DNA from: Morinoia aosen
Taxonomy: Eukaryota; Arthropoda; Malacostraca; Amphipoda; Talitridae
Assembly (NCBI GenBank): GCA_030386875.1
Contig: CM059579.1
Span: forward strand, 18,820,484-18,884,483
Length of the DNA stretch: 64,000 bases
Direction: 5' to 3'
Every line of letters starts with the position of its first letter. The first letter of the stretch is position 1. Positions 44,401 to 52,574 of this stretch are shown here, piece by piece. The translations under genes and the position numbers were made by a program. A model generated the notes under the pieces. It searched no databases and had not been told where the DNA came from. It saw only the letters and a list, made by a program, of their open reading frames with translations.

Positions 44401-44738
44401 ATAAATTTCTTGCACTAGAAAAAACATTGACAATGAATGATCTGTATGAGAAAAATGATAAACATTACTTTTTTATTGCTAGGTCAAAAATAGCTACATT
44501 GGATCTCTTCTGATTAAATTACTGTCTTACCATGCTTGCCTCTTTGTACTGCCACATAGGAGCATAAATGAGGATGGGAGACTGTGTAGAGCAGCTGTGC
44601 TCGTCCAAGAATGCGGACAGAATTAGGCGTGAGAGGAAGACCGTTGCTGCCACAGGACTCACTTGGATGAGCTGAAGCCAAGAATGTTGAGGCACCTAAA
44701 CTAGCAAAACCTAAAACATCATTAGTTGAGCCAATCAT
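23324..44738 (-). CDS. TBCK: TBCK homologue: pseudokinase, TBC (Rab-GAP) and rhodanese-like domains, 17 exons
   Basis: Seventeen exons join in phase with GT-AG introns into 902 codons (human TBCK is about 893). In coding order they start at 44738, 43125, 42779, 41388, 40314, 39972, 38289, 37634, 34813, 33784, 32175, 31011, 29836, 28823, 27022, 24499 and 23437. Residues about 35-330 are a kinase-like fold without the catalytic HRD or DFG residues. Residues about 466-700 are a TBC domain retaining the Arg of IxxDxxR (R527) and the Gln of YxQG (Q562). The last 110 residues are rhodanese-like with no active-site Cys. TBCK is linked to mTOR signalling and endosomal trafficking. Introns 8 and 11 start with arrays of copied splice donors. 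The start ATG is the first in exon 1 and fits the family. Confidence 0.95.
23438..24306 (-). other. TBCK intron 16 with repeats
   Basis: Holds an R1 start block in + orientation (about 23490-23600), a tRNA-derived SINE head (about 23645-23710) and R1 blocks in inverse orientation (about 23730-24040). The mix suggests nested insertions. Confidence 0.6.
23645..23710 (+). repeat. tRNA-derived SINE head
   Basis: An A-box-like TGCGCAGTAACCGTTAGC is followed about 45 nt later by a B box GGTTCGAGACTTCC (near 23692), the spacing of RNA polymerase III promoters. No acceptor stem closes it, so this is a SINE head rather than a tRNA gene. Confidence 0.55.
24307..24499 (-). CDS. TBCK: TBCK exon 16
   Basis: Encodes most of the rhodanese-like domain. 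The active-site loop reads [11 protein letters not shown], with no Cys where active sulfurtransferases have one, as in other TBCK proteins. The acceptor GCTGTAG is chosen because only it keeps the frame; the nearer TTTCAG would give a TGA. Confidence 0.85.
25110..25440 (-). repeat. Dispersed repeat family R1, inverse copy
   Basis: Carries the R1 blocks in reverse complement: 'aagccttcctaac', 'agagaggaaggaggaaggca', 'aaacagaaatttgagaaaga' and 'gttggtgctaaaaaagcagg'. The last block is duplicated in tandem (about 50 bp, near 25275-25340). Confidence 0.7.
25899..26723. mobile_element. hAT-type non-autonomous element with 8-bp target duplication
   Basis: Termini TAGTGATGTACCGATAC at the left and an inverted counterpart ending CATCACTA at the right are flanked by an exact ACCTCACC duplication (25891-25898 and 26724-26731). 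An 8-bp duplication is the mark of hAT transposition. The 825-bp body is non-coding, and clusters of the CCGATAC motif sit inside both ends as sub-terminal repeats. A short TTAGG-like run at 26040-26068 lies inside it. Confidence 0.85.
26889..27022 (-). CDS. TBCK: TBCK exon 15
   Basis: Encodes the variable linker and the first strand of the rhodanese-like domain ([10 protein letters not shown]). The acceptor is TGCTTCAG, the donor GTGAGT. Confidence 0.85.
27220..27490 (-). repeat. tRNA-derived SINE
   Basis: On the minus strand a perfect polymerase III B box, GGGTTCGAGTCCCGG, lies near 27430-27445 behind a Gly/Cys-like CCTCCGTGCGGGCAAACG arm. A body follows with GTACCGGTCTTGATCGGTGG. The A box is degenerate. 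The 3' end of the element is uncertain. Confidence 0.6.
27690..28330 (-). pseudogene. Decayed DDE transposase (Tc1/mariner-like)
   Basis: Broken minus-strand frames read CGICVERV near the upstream end and, near 27770-27850, a C-terminal block of the type [22 protein letters not shown], here frameshifted. That block is the usual surroundings of the third catalytic residue in IS630/Tc1/mariner transposases. Many stops; not functional. Confidence 0.5.
28663..28823 (-). CDS. TBCK: TBCK exon 14
   Basis: Encodes [16 protein letters not shown] and a variable linker. The donor GTGAAA is set by phase; a stronger GTAAGT lies further down (28626-28631), but using it would pass an in-frame TGA. That leaves a possible alternative truncating splice form. 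Confidence 0.82.
28824..29674 (-). other. TBCK intron 13
   Basis: AT-rich, nothing recognised. Confidence 0.5.
29675..29836 (-). CDS. TBCK: TBCK exon 13
   Basis: Encodes the [10 protein letters not shown] and [10 protein letters not shown] motifs at the end of the TBC domain. The donor is GTAACT. Confidence 0.92.
29837..30804 (-). other. TBCK intron 12
   Basis: AT-rich, nothing recognised. Confidence 0.5.
30805..31011 (-). CDS. TBCK: TBCK exon 12
   Basis: Encodes the TBC C-lobe: [20 protein letters not shown], a [12 protein letters not shown] helix and [11 protein letters not shown]. The donor is GTAAGG. Confidence 0.92.
31065..31390 (-). repeat. Dispersed repeat family R1, inverse copy
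   Basis: In TBCK intron 11. Reverse-complement R1 blocks run in order: 'aaacctccttaact', 'gcaccatttagtaagg', 'catagaaacagaagtttgaa', 'gtcttgaaaaaccagacagc' and 'cgctaatttctatagatac'. Confidence 0.65.
31655..31998 (-). repeat. 25-bp minisatellite made of the TBCK exon 11 splice donor
   Basis: About 14 tandem units of 25 bp start exactly at the exon 11 donor and run down the intron. Read on the coding strand the unit holds GAGC followed by GTGAGC, the junction of exon 11. The unit core differs in only a few copies (GTGTGAGC, GTAAGC, one GTGGGAGC). Units next to the exon are more diverged, and those further in are almost identical, so the distal part expanded most recently. Confidence 0.9.
31998..32175 (-). 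CDS. TBCK: TBCK exon 11 (TBC catalytic motifs), donor reiterated in the intron
   Basis: Holds the IxxDxxR motif (R527) and YWQG (Q562), both GAP finger residues, so Rab-GAP activity is possible. It ends GAGC before the donor GTGAGC, and this junction is the core of the 25-bp tandem array that follows in the intron. Confidence 0.93.
32176..33622 (-). other. TBCK intron 10
   Basis: Mostly AT-rich. A GC-rich patch at about 33140-33340 holds a TTATATACC motif and a doubled GGGCACTGGAGCGCA. It may be a fragment of a mobile element's promoter region, but I cannot identify it. Confidence 0.5.
33623..33784 (-). CDS. TBCK: TBCK exon 10
   Basis: Encodes the first TBC motif ([14 protein letters not shown]) and TDRQ at the exon end. 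Phase 0 on both sides; the donor is GTGATT. Confidence 0.93.
33785..35890 (-). other. TBCK introns 8 (distal part) and 9
   Basis: AT-rich sequence on both sides of exon 9, with no recognised element outside the array that begins near 35896. Confidence 0.5.
34705..34813 (-). CDS. TBCK: TBCK exon 9
   Basis: Encodes [20 protein letters not shown], the conserved entry to the TBC domain. The acceptor is CTTTTCAG, the donor GTCTGT, ending in phase 0. Confidence 0.92.
35896..37500 (-). repeat. Minisatellite copying the TBCK exon 8/intron 8 junction about 32 times
   Basis: By hand count there are about 32 tandem units of 52 bp or 44 bp, the last being the functional junction. On the coding strand each unit contains about 22 bases of exon end (CTACCCTCTCATCATGCAGC) followed by a donor. 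About 16 units read GTGAGT and about 15 GTAAGT; only the most distal is GTAAAT. The 44-bp class lies next to the exon, plus one isolated copy near 36397-36441. There are no unique spacers between units. Confidence 0.95.
37479..37634 (-). CDS. TBCK: TBCK exon 8, its 3' end reiterated in the intron
   Basis: Encodes residues 378-429 (a Gln run, then [12 protein letters not shown] and [10 protein letters not shown]). The donor is a consensus GTGAGT. The last 22 exon bases (37479-37500) plus the donor are the unit of the tandem array filling the start of the next intron. Reading through the donor meets an in-frame TGA at once. Confidence 0.9.
37635..38157 (-). other. TBCK intron 7
   Basis: Short AT-rich intron with a T/A-rich simple stretch at about 37675-37810; nothing else. 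Confidence 0.5.
38158..38289 (-). CDS. TBCK: TBCK exon 7
   Basis: Encodes the conserved [12 protein letters not shown] helix and the RPPILTLP motif between the kinase-like and TBC domains. The donor is GTCAGC. Confidence 0.9.
38290..39715 (-). other. TBCK intron 6 with R1 repeat
   Basis: Contains the R1 copy at 38975-39320; otherwise no recognised feature. Confidence 0.6.
38975..39320 (-). repeat. Dispersed repeat family R1, well-preserved inverse copy
   Basis: Matches the 14440-14820 copy block by block in reverse complement, including the 'agtgctaattctcatagatt' and 'caatagttgtatcccgctga' blocks at its lower end. It is the most complete member in the window. Confidence 0.75.
39716..39972 (-). 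CDS. TBCK: TBCK exon 6
   Basis: Encodes residues 249-333, the end of the kinase-like domain ([20 protein letters not shown]) and a Pro-rich linker. The acceptor is GCTCCAG, the donor GTACGT. Confidence 0.9.
40188..40314 (-). CDS. TBCK: TBCK exon 5
   Basis: Encodes a helical part of the kinase-like lobe with APLDIS and [12 protein letters not shown]. Only this reading frame joins both neighbours in phase; the two other frames meet stops. The donor is GTTAGC. Confidence 0.85.
41248..41388 (-). CDS. TBCK: TBCK exon 4
   Basis: Encodes the APEV and [12 protein letters not shown] motifs of the kinase C-lobe, with a five-Gly insert between them. The donor is GTCAGT. Confidence 0.9.
42619..42779 (-). 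CDS. TBCK: TBCK exon 3 (pseudo-catalytic loop)
   Basis: Encodes residues 106-158. Where active kinases have HRD it reads [11 protein letters not shown], and KLYSYGL replaces DFG, so catalysis is not expected. This matches the degenerate loop of known TBCK proteins. The donor is GTTAGT. Confidence 0.92.
43019..43125 (-). CDS. TBCK: TBCK exon 2
   Basis: Encodes residues 70-105 of the kinase-like lobe ([11 protein letters not shown]). The acceptor is TTTTTCAG, the donor GTAAAA. Confidence 0.88.
43126..44530 (-). other. TBCK intron 1 with MITE
   Basis: Contains the fold-back MITE 43477-44208; the remainder is AT-rich without recognised content. Confidence 0.6.
43477..44208. mobile_element. Fold-back MITE, family M3 copy 1
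   Basis: Left end CGGTAAATGTTGAGGATTAA and right end TTAATCCTCAACATTTACCG are inverted copies, flanked by CAATTT on both sides (43471-43476 and 44209-44214). Inner blocks such as 'aacaagttttcttct' near 43554 are also inverted near 44120. It lies in TBCK intron 1. No coding capacity. Confidence 0.8.
44531..44738 (-). CDS. TBCK: TBCK exon 1 (residues 1-69)
   Basis: Starts at ATG 44738-44736. It carries the family signature [18 protein letters not shown] and ends in phase 1 at a GTAAGA donor. The first 30 residues are Ser/Ala/Thr-rich and not conserved. Confidence 0.9.
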
Positions 44739-46500
44739 AATGGAAAGCTAGAAAATGAATTGAATAATTTAAAAAAAAACTGGCTCAAATATCATAAGCC
44801 TATTGGGCAAATCCAAGTTCTCATTGCTTAAATACCTTCTGATAAAAAACAGAAATGAATAACTAAATTTTACAAAAGAATACCAACAAATGCTAACTGA
44901 AATTAAGATTTTGTCCCAGTGTAATGGGGAGATTCACCAGTCTCCTAAACCGTGTTTGCTTATGAGATGGTGCACTCTGGGTATTCACCGAACCCCTATT
45001 TTTCTGTTTCAGAACTGAGTTATTCCTATTAACTGGTAGAGACAAAGTTCCAAGTGCAGCATAATATTATACAGGCAAATTGTTCATAGCAGCATCAACC
45101 AGCAAGGGTAAGAGTAATAGACACGTTAAAAGAACAGAAATAAAAGAATGTTTGGTTTATTGAAATATTTATTTTAAATGATATTGAGTATTAGGTAATT
45201 GAAATTTAGGAACTATGTTCTTTACTGCTTGTGTTATCATTTGTAGTTATTATTTATTATGCGTGGCGGATTGGCAGGAAGACCTCCAATCGACCTCTAA
45301 CTGGAGAGCAGGAGCCCAGACCAGTGGGCGACACCAGAGCCATCACCCGAAGCTCTGTCGTGTCAGCCATTACCCGAGACTGAAGAACAGCCCACAACCA
45401 CAGCTGATTCTTTCTCGGACATCCTTCTTTGTTGGAAGTGCCATTGCAGTATTGCATCTGCCACTGCCGCACCTCGGCATCTCCTGCTGTGCTCCGGCAG
45501 CTCCTGTTGCACTCAGGCATCTCTTGCAGCAGCCTAACGCCCGCACTTCCTGTCACTTCTGTACCCCTATACCCCTGCGCTCCTCCGGCCCTTGCACTAC
45601 TGCAAGCCAGCCTTGGGTCGGCTGTCGTTGCTGAGGGGTAGTTGCTCTAGGGTTGTTGCCGCGCCGGGTTACCCCTAGTATAGTTAGCCACTGCGTTATA
45701 TTTGAGAGCGTTCATTGTGATAGGGTTATTCGTAAGTAGGTTAATTATTACTGTCCGCATCTGGTTACTTTTTCTATGTTTACTTGTGAATTATTATTGT
45801 TAAAAGTGTGTGAATAAAAAAAAAAGAAAGAGAAAAGTAATCCCATGACCTGGGAGTGTTGGCTCGTTATTCACCTTGAGACATGATAGAAATAGGAAAT
45901 AGTTCATTCACAACCAACGTACAGTAGCGCTTGCAACTTAGGCTACACATGTTGATTGTAGGAGCCTACCTGTCCCATAACAACAGCTTTAAGATGCAGT
46001 GCCAATGTCATCTTTGCTTTTTTCAACAAAAGGTAGAGAAATGTAGTGTAAATGACTTAATACTCATAACTCAAATGCTTACACAAAGTATAATATTAAG
46101 AAAATATGGCCATAATATATATCTAAAATCAATCATGTCATGCAAACATTTAGCACTAAATGGGACACATGTCCAAACATATAAATCTTTCCATTATACT
46201 AAGTCTGACTATTATATTTGAAGTTGTCAGCCCTACACATAATTTGTAGTTGTACTAATCTTTTACACCCATAGCTTTCCTTTTGTCTAACTTTAATTAA
46301 TTTAAATGAATAGAAAAGGAAACACTTATAAAAATGAATTATCATGAACATAGCCAATAAGGTTTAGACAGTGAAGTTGATAACCTTTGAGTGGGACAAA
46401 GATGTCAGATAAAAACAAGGATCCTGAATAAGATTAATAACTCATAAAAGTAATGAATGATTAGCTAAGCAAAATTGACTTGAGTTATTTTTAAAAGTAA
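44739..46500. other. Intergenic region upstream of TBCK
   Basis: Expected to hold the TBCK promoter and 5' untranslated region; no clear TATA box or GC-rich core was found. A GC-rich segment at about 45240-45660, followed by AATAAA and an A-run near 45817, looks like a solo LTR or the 3' end of a retroelement. I found no terminal TG/CA pair with a matching target duplication. Its 139-residue frame (45215-45634) is not recognised. Confidence 0.45.
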
Positions 46501-46504
46501 TGGT

Positions 46505-47030
46505 AATTGTGTAGCGTTGGGTAGTAATCAATTTTCCACTTTTTGGTGCCTAAACATAGTTAATTAGATTGAAATAAACAAGTTTTCTTCTAAGCACTTT
46601 CCATCATAAATGAGTATTTAACAAGTTATAGCGGTAGGTTTAGTTTGGGTAAAGTACGTTTGGGTACTTTGTAATTTATTATTTGCCAGCCCTGCAGAGC
46701 CTAAACCCACTTTTAGGATCTTTTAGTTAATAACACGATAGAAATTATTACCCAAAAATAACGAATTATAGTGGTATATTAACTTTTGTCTTAGATGGCG
46801 GGAATGCGCTCGAGCATTCAAGCGCGTCGGAAGGGAGCGTCCATTGCAGTGTTACCATATGACGCGCTCGATGAATTACTTCCCGCTTCAAACACTAGAG
46901 ATGCGGTAACTAATTTACCGTTATGACTTGCAATATACTCATTTCAGACGGAAACGACATTGAAGAAAACGTGTTTATTTTGATCTGATTAACTATGCTC
47001 AGGCAACAAAAAGTGGGAAATCAATTATGG
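46505..47030. mobile_element. Fold-back MITE, family M3 copy 2
   Basis: Shares with 43477-44208 the blocks 'aacaagttttcttct', 'gcactttccatcataaatgagtat' and 'gttatagcggt', which reappear inverted toward the right end. The terminal 30 bases of copy 1 are missing or diverged here, and the ends instead pair through 'aatcaattttccactttttg' near 46527 and its complement near 47010. Confidence 0.65.
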
Positions 47031-47114
47031 TCCTCTCCTACTCATCTACCCTATGTTGTAATATTTTTCAGCAATGCAAGTGCCACAGTCTGTGCTAGTG
47101 CTTCCTCTTTCATT

Positions 47115-47470
47115 TCTTCCAACTTGAATTTAAAAGAGAGGGCCGACAGTGGCGGGGCCTTTGTAACGGCCTACAGTTCTCTCTGCAACACTCACAATAT
47201 TTAGTGCCTGTGTACCAGACTTGTCCAATTGACTACTCATGATTCACCAAATCTGGTCACACGCTACCATGAACGACAATTGGCATCACTGGGATAACCA
47301 GCATGTAACCAGTACATCAAAAACCACCCTCAGGCATGGTCAGTCACTGCAGCCCACACTACATGACTAGCTCATTCCAGTCACTGTCTCTTACTCCAGG
47401 CAAGTACGAGAAAAATGTTCATAGTATTAATTATAGTCAAATTACATTCCTGATCCAATCTTGCAACTGA
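47115..47470 (-). mobile_element. 5'-truncated non-LTR retrotransposon fragment (family N1, copy A)
   Basis: About 350 bp matching the extreme 3' end of ORF2 and the 3' untranslated region of copy B, with more substitutions. It ends next to a CTTGAA-rich stretch. It is an independent, older insertion beside copy B. Confidence 0.7.
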
Positions 47471-47750
47471 AGACCAAAGATCGGAATTGAGGAGGTCTAC
47501 CTTGAACTTGAACTTGATCTTGAGGGCAGACAGCGTCGGGGCCTGCGTAACGGCCTACAATTACCTCCACAATTTTCACACAGAGAGTTCAGTGCCTGGT
47601 ACCAGACTTGTCCACTAAACTACTCAGGATCTACCAATCTTTGTCACAAGCGGCCATTGGACGGCATCACTGGGATAACCAGTGTGTCAAACACCATCCC
47701 CAGGCATATTGGGTCATTACTGACCACTCTACCTGACTGGCTCATTCCAG

Positions 47751-48215
47751 TCACTGTCTCTCACTCCAGGCACGCACAAGAAACATTTTCATAGCTTCAA
47801 TGATACTCAAATTACACTCCTGATCCAGTCCAGCAAGACAGCTCATACCGCAATTATCTTCAGCACATCTGGCATACCACTCATTCTCTCCATACCGCTC
47901 AAGCACCACATTCATGAAACTTTCTCTCTCCTGCTCATACTTACTACATTCCAGCACAAAATGTTCAATTGTTTCCTCCATTCCATTAATACACTGCCGA
48001 CATAATCTGTTATTATTCTCATTCCACCTCCATGTACGTCTGTTCACACTCAATGACTTACATCTCACAGCAAACAAGAGTTGACTTCCAAAACTGCCAT
48101 CATAGAACATCTCAAACTTAGGTGCTTCTTTTTCCATATACCAGTCAAGTGTAGGCTTCCGCATCATGCTAAGCTTCCACTTATTCACTCCATACTCTTT
48201 TTGTTTTCCTCTCAA
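47751..48215 (-). pseudogene. N1 ORF2 C-terminus with zinc knuckle
   Basis: A 154-codon segment with WYMEKEA, SFGSQLLFAVRCKSL and a knuckle C-x2-C ... H-x4-C (CRQC ... HFVLEC). The same region in copy C (57248-57901) is longer and uninterrupted, which shows copy B lost frame between 48215 and 48277. Confidence 0.85.
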
Positions 48216-48276
48216 TCTCTTTCTTCCACGTCTTGCAGTCCCACTCAGGCCCTACACCTCCAGCATTTATTGAACT

Positions 48277-49700
48277 TCAGTCATCTACAGGTCTCTCAAT
48301 TCTAACGTGAATAACCTTTTGCATACTAAGTTTTCTTGCATGCCCCCAACACACTTTCTCCCAATAGCTTAAACTCAAATTCCATTCAAAAATTCGCTTT
48401 ACCCATCTGCTATTCTGCATTCTTTCAATTCTCACCTTATAATTCAGCACTGCTTTCATCATTCTTTCTGAAAATAGGCTCCACACAAAGTCACCTCTAA
48501 TGGCTTCTGGAGCTGTCCATTTCGGAGCACCCAATGCTAACCGTCCTACCTTATTTTGTATTACATCCAGCTTTTCAAGATCACTTCCATTTCAGGCAAG
48601 AGCACTCATCCCATACATGACACTAGGTACAGCAACATACTTCCACATTCCTCTCACACATTCATACTTGTTTGCTCTGTATCTGGCCACACTACTTAAC
48701 CGTCCACTCCACTGGATAGCTTTTGCCACTTTTTCACCCTTAGTTCTAGTGCATCCATCTTCACTTATCATACAACCTAGATATTTGTATTCTTTTGTTC
48801 TATCCATTCTGATTTCTCCAATATTCCACAGTCTGTCTTTATCAGTCTCATCACTATTTATAACCATAACCTTACTTTTGTCAGCACCAAAGTTCACCTT
48901 GAAATCTGTACTATATCCATTCACAATGTCAAGCATCCCTTGCAGTTCATGTCCACATTCACTAACCACAACCACATCATCAGCATACAACAAACAACTC
49001 AGTCTCTCATTACCAACTTTCAGTCCTAAGCCACTCCTTCTCAGTCGAACTGCTACTTTTTCTTGTGTACAATCCAAACAACAGGGGAGACAGAGTACAG
49101 CCCTGTCTCACTCCTCTAACACTCCTCACTTGCCCTGTTTCCAAATTTCCTAACCTGTATACTGTGCTTGTGTTCTCATACAGACTGTACAATTTTTACT
49201 ATTTTTCTGCTAAACCCAACTTTTCTCAAAACTTCAAAGAGCCTAACCCGATCCACTCTGTCATACGCCTTTTCAATATCCAGGAATGCTAAATATACCT
49301 TCTTATCATCCTTCCTCATTCGCTCAATTATTTCACTCACTACAAACAGATTATCCTCCCCACGTCTATCTTGCCTAAATCCATTCTGTTCTTCACCTAA
49401 GACTATTAATTCCTCAACTAAGTTTTTCATCCTCTCATTCAAAATATCACAAAAGACCTTACATACAGTGTCACCCAGTGCAAATGGTCTGTAATTTTTA
49501 AGTTCTTTCATCCTCATATGTCCACCCTTATGCAACAGAACTACATTACACTTGTTCCAGTCATCCGGTACTCTTTCACTCTTCCATACCTCATCAAATA
49601 AACATTTCAACATACTGACTACACTCTCTCCTCCACATTTATAGAACTCATATGGGATCTTATCAGGGCCACATGCCTTTCCATTTTTCACTTTCTTCAA
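48277..49700 (-). pseudogene. N1 ORF2 reverse transcriptase, broken
   Basis: Three pieces carry RT blocks in order: KNGKACGPDKIPYEFYK and FLDIEKAYDRVDR (49176-49700), GVRQGCTLSPLLF (49010-49192), and LLYADDVVVV with the intact YADD (48277-49077 region). Breaks are one frameshift near 49180, another near 49070, and a stop near 48592. Confidence 0.88.
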
Positions 49701-49827
49701 AAAACCTTACAACCTCTTCATAAGTGATTTTGTCTTCTATTTGCAGTTCACGTTCATCAACCAGAAAATTTACGGGTTCATCATCTGTAACCTGCTCATT
49801 CATTCCACCAATGTCCTCCCAGTATTC

Positions 49828-51162
49828 TTAAACTGCTTTCATCATTTGCATCCTATCTTGCACACTGCAACCATTGACTACTAATTCATCAACTTGAACT
49901 TCACTACCTCTATCATTACCTTGTATAAACTTATACCAACCTTTTATTCCATCTGGACCTTTCTTTCTTAGACTTTTAACTTGGTGTCTCTCCTCTTTAA
50001 CTCTAGCCTCATTAATCATTCTCCTTACTTTCTTCTGCTGGTCCTTGTACTCATTCCATGCACTCTGCCATTCATCCTCAGTAATTCTGTTTCTTTCATA
50101 TATTTTCCTCATACTGCGTTGTTTCTTATTTAAAGTCTTTCTTCTCATTCGTTCTTCCTTTATCTCACTTGTAAACCACCTGGCATTCCCTGTCCCTTTC
50201 CTACATCTTATTCTACCAATCTTTTGCTCTGCCACATCATACAAGGTTCTTGCAATCTCACCATTTGGGTCATTTACATTTCCACACCTGTTCCAGTTAC
50301 ACCTACTCAATTCATTCTTAAATTCTTCCCAGTTTGCCATTTTTATCTGCCAACTTTCTTTCACACTGCTGACCTTCTGCATTGACTCCTTTCTAACCCA
50401 GTTATATTCAAGCACAAGCATTTTGTGGTCACTATCAATATCAAAATCATCTTCATCTACAAACATTTCATTGACACACTCCCTTGCTCTACTATTCACA
50501 ATCATATAGTCAATTGCAGTTTTCCATTCCCGGCTTTGCCATGTATGCAAGCCATTTCCTATTGTGACATTCAGGTTTTCAAGTTCATTCTCATCACAAA
50601 AATCTATCAATTTTTGTCCATTTGCATTCACCGGCTTACCAAGTATGCCAACATGGCCATTCATGTCACCCATCACAATCAGAGGGCACCTGCAGTGTTC
50701 TCGTACAATCCTTGTTAATATTTCATACTTTTTTACATTCTTTTCATGAGCTAAAATCCCATCAGTTGTCATATAACATACAATCACAACAATACATTCT
50801 CTGGCATGCATTCCTTCACACTTAATTGCTAACAAATCTTCACTTTCAGGTACATTTCCAACAGGAAGTTTCTCTAATTTCCAATTTAGAGCATTCTTTA
50901 TAATAAAACCAACTCCACCACCACTTTTTGGCCTATTTACACGCCCTTTTCCCATCATATGATACTTATTCTCCTTACATGTTAGACTATCATGCATTTG
51001 GGTCTCTACTACACCAACACAATCCAATTTTCCATTCTCAAATTCTACTACAAGGTCATCTAACTTTCCTGCATTCCATCCACGCACATTTATACTTCCA
51101 AACCTTACAACACAATTGGACAGTTCAAGACATTCCTCACTTTTGCTCTGATGGATTTTCAT
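49828..51162 (-). pseudogene. N1 ORF2 endonuclease (AP-endonuclease-like)
   Basis: An intact 444-codon stretch of an exonuclease-endonuclease-phosphatase fold. It keeps SINVRG, VVETQ, the GDMNGH loop, AIDYMIVN and SDHKML, so all the usual catalytic positions are present. It nicks target DNA to prime reverse transcription. A frameshift after 49828 separates it from the RT. Confidence 0.9.
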
Positions 51163-51447
51163 TCATCCAGTTTCACCTTCCATTATGACATGAGTAGCCC
51201 TGATCCACCGGATATATTTCATGGAGAGTTTCATCTCACCTTCTTTATTAAGATGGACTCCATCTCCAAGAAAACATCCATCCTGGATCATGCTATCCAT
51301 GTCTAGGAAGCTGGAACCCAGCTCATGCTTTCTCACACTCTCAGCTTTCATACTCATAATCCTTTCATGCACCTCCTTGTTTACCTCCTTCCGTACCCTT
51401 TCATACTCATCACAAACAGGCCTTCTTAGGAGGCTAGTCACTGCCAC
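51163..51447 (-). pseudogene. N1 ORF1 esterase, C-terminal half
   Basis: Contains GDGVHLNKEG, the DxxH catalytic block of SGNH/GDSL hydrolases. The first block (YGDSMVKN) sits in the preceding piece. A frameshift lies between them (51448-51496), and the middle Asn-containing block is not visible, so the enzyme is dead in this copy. Confidence 0.8.
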
Positions 51448-51496
51448 TCTAACACTCTACTTCCGTGCCCTTTCTCAACAACTTTTATAATTGCAT

Positions 51497-52528
51497 TCAC
51501 TGTACGTTCTCTTCCACATTCAAGCAACTGATTGCCACCTCCTTGCTCTCCACCACTCTCTCAGCATGCCTACAAATCTCCTCCACTCCTTTCCCTCTCA
51601 TGCTCGTACATCTGCTACTGTCACTCATACATATGAACCTATCAACATTCTTCACCATGCTATCCCCATATATTCTAATCATAGGTCTCACTCGTCCTTC
51701 CATGCTGCTCTTTTGCTCAATTCTTTCACTCAGATCATTCTTTCCATTAATCTTCCTTACATTCGCTTCAACTACAGGCTCCTGCACCTCATGTGGCACA
51801 TCAACAGGTCGCTCATTCACTTTCTTTCCATTCATCTTCCTTTCATTTGCTTTCACTACAGGCTCCTGCACCTCATGTGGCACATCAACAGGTTGCCCAT
51901 TCACTCTTTTTCCATTCATCTACCTTTGATTCGCTTCCACTACAGGCTCCTGCACCTCATGTGGCACATCAACAGGTTGCTCATTCACTCTCTTTCCATT
52001 TGTATCTCTTTCATCAAGCTCATTCATCCTTCTACTCTCATCTGTCACATTTGCACCATCATTTACTGCATTCACACTCTTTGCATTATCATTTGGCTCA
52101 TCTTCCATTGCATTTGCACTCCTTGCACCCTCATTTACCTCATCATTCACTGCATTTGCACCATTCTCATTCTTTCCTTCGTTCAGCTTTCTTTCATCCT
52201 TCAAGTCAGCCTCTAAAGCAACCATCAGAATTGTCAATCTCTCAACCTCCTCTTTCAACTTCTTACTCTCATCATTCAAACATTTCCAGCATGTAAACAC
52301 AAGATCACTCAACTTTCTCCAACTCATCTCTTTCAAACCTTTGCATGCGTCTATATCTACCCACTCTTTACAAGTCATGCACTCTTTCCTTTGGACTTTC
52401 CTTTGCTGATGCTGTGGAGTGTGGACGTCCAAAAATCGGCTCCTGGATTTTGCTGCTGATCTGCCATCCGTTACCTGTTCAAGGCTGGGAGGTTGAGAGA
52501 AAAAAAAAAGCAAGAACTTCAGTTTCAT
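51497..52528 (-). pseudogene. N1 ORF1: PHD-like finger, helical region, 28-residue repeats, esterase block I
   Basis: From the N-terminus: a Cys/His finger (CMTC ... FTCWKC), a Lys/Glu-rich helical region, an Asn/Ala/Glu-rich linker, three in-frame 28-residue repeats with PVDVPHEVQEPVV, then YGDSMVKN of the esterase. A TAG at 51922-51920 splits the frame; the two sides are in the same frame, so it is a single nonsense change inside a repeat. Confidence 0.82.
51779..52030 (-). repeat. Three in-frame 84-bp repeats in N1 ORF1
   Basis: The block starting 'ctcctgcacctcatgtggc' recurs at 51779, 51863 and 51947, an exact 84-bp period. Each unit encodes 28 residues. Confidence 0.9.
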
Positions 52529-52574
52529 TTTCGGTTATTTAATTTTCGAAGATTTCAAAGGTGAAAGGTGTAAT

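Larger units (their letters stand above)
47490..52528 (-). mobile_element. Near full-length non-LTR retrotransposon with PHD/esterase ORF1 (family N1, copy B)
   Basis: Reading leftward from 52528 the order is ORF1 (PHD-like finger, helical region, 28-residue repeats, SGNH esterase), ORF2 (endonuclease, reverse transcriptase, zinc knuckle), a 3' untranslated region, then a TTCAAG-type repeat tail near 47490-47515. PHD plus esterase in ORF1 is known from CR1-like elements. The C-terminal zinc knuckle is also seen in jockey/R1/I relatives, so the clade is unsettled. Several stops and frameshifts make this copy dead. Confidence 0.85.

Noticed and set aside
45240..45885. Solo LTR with AATAAA near 45817
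   Set aside because: No terminal repeats with a matching target duplication could be found; left as an unassigned GC-rich segment.
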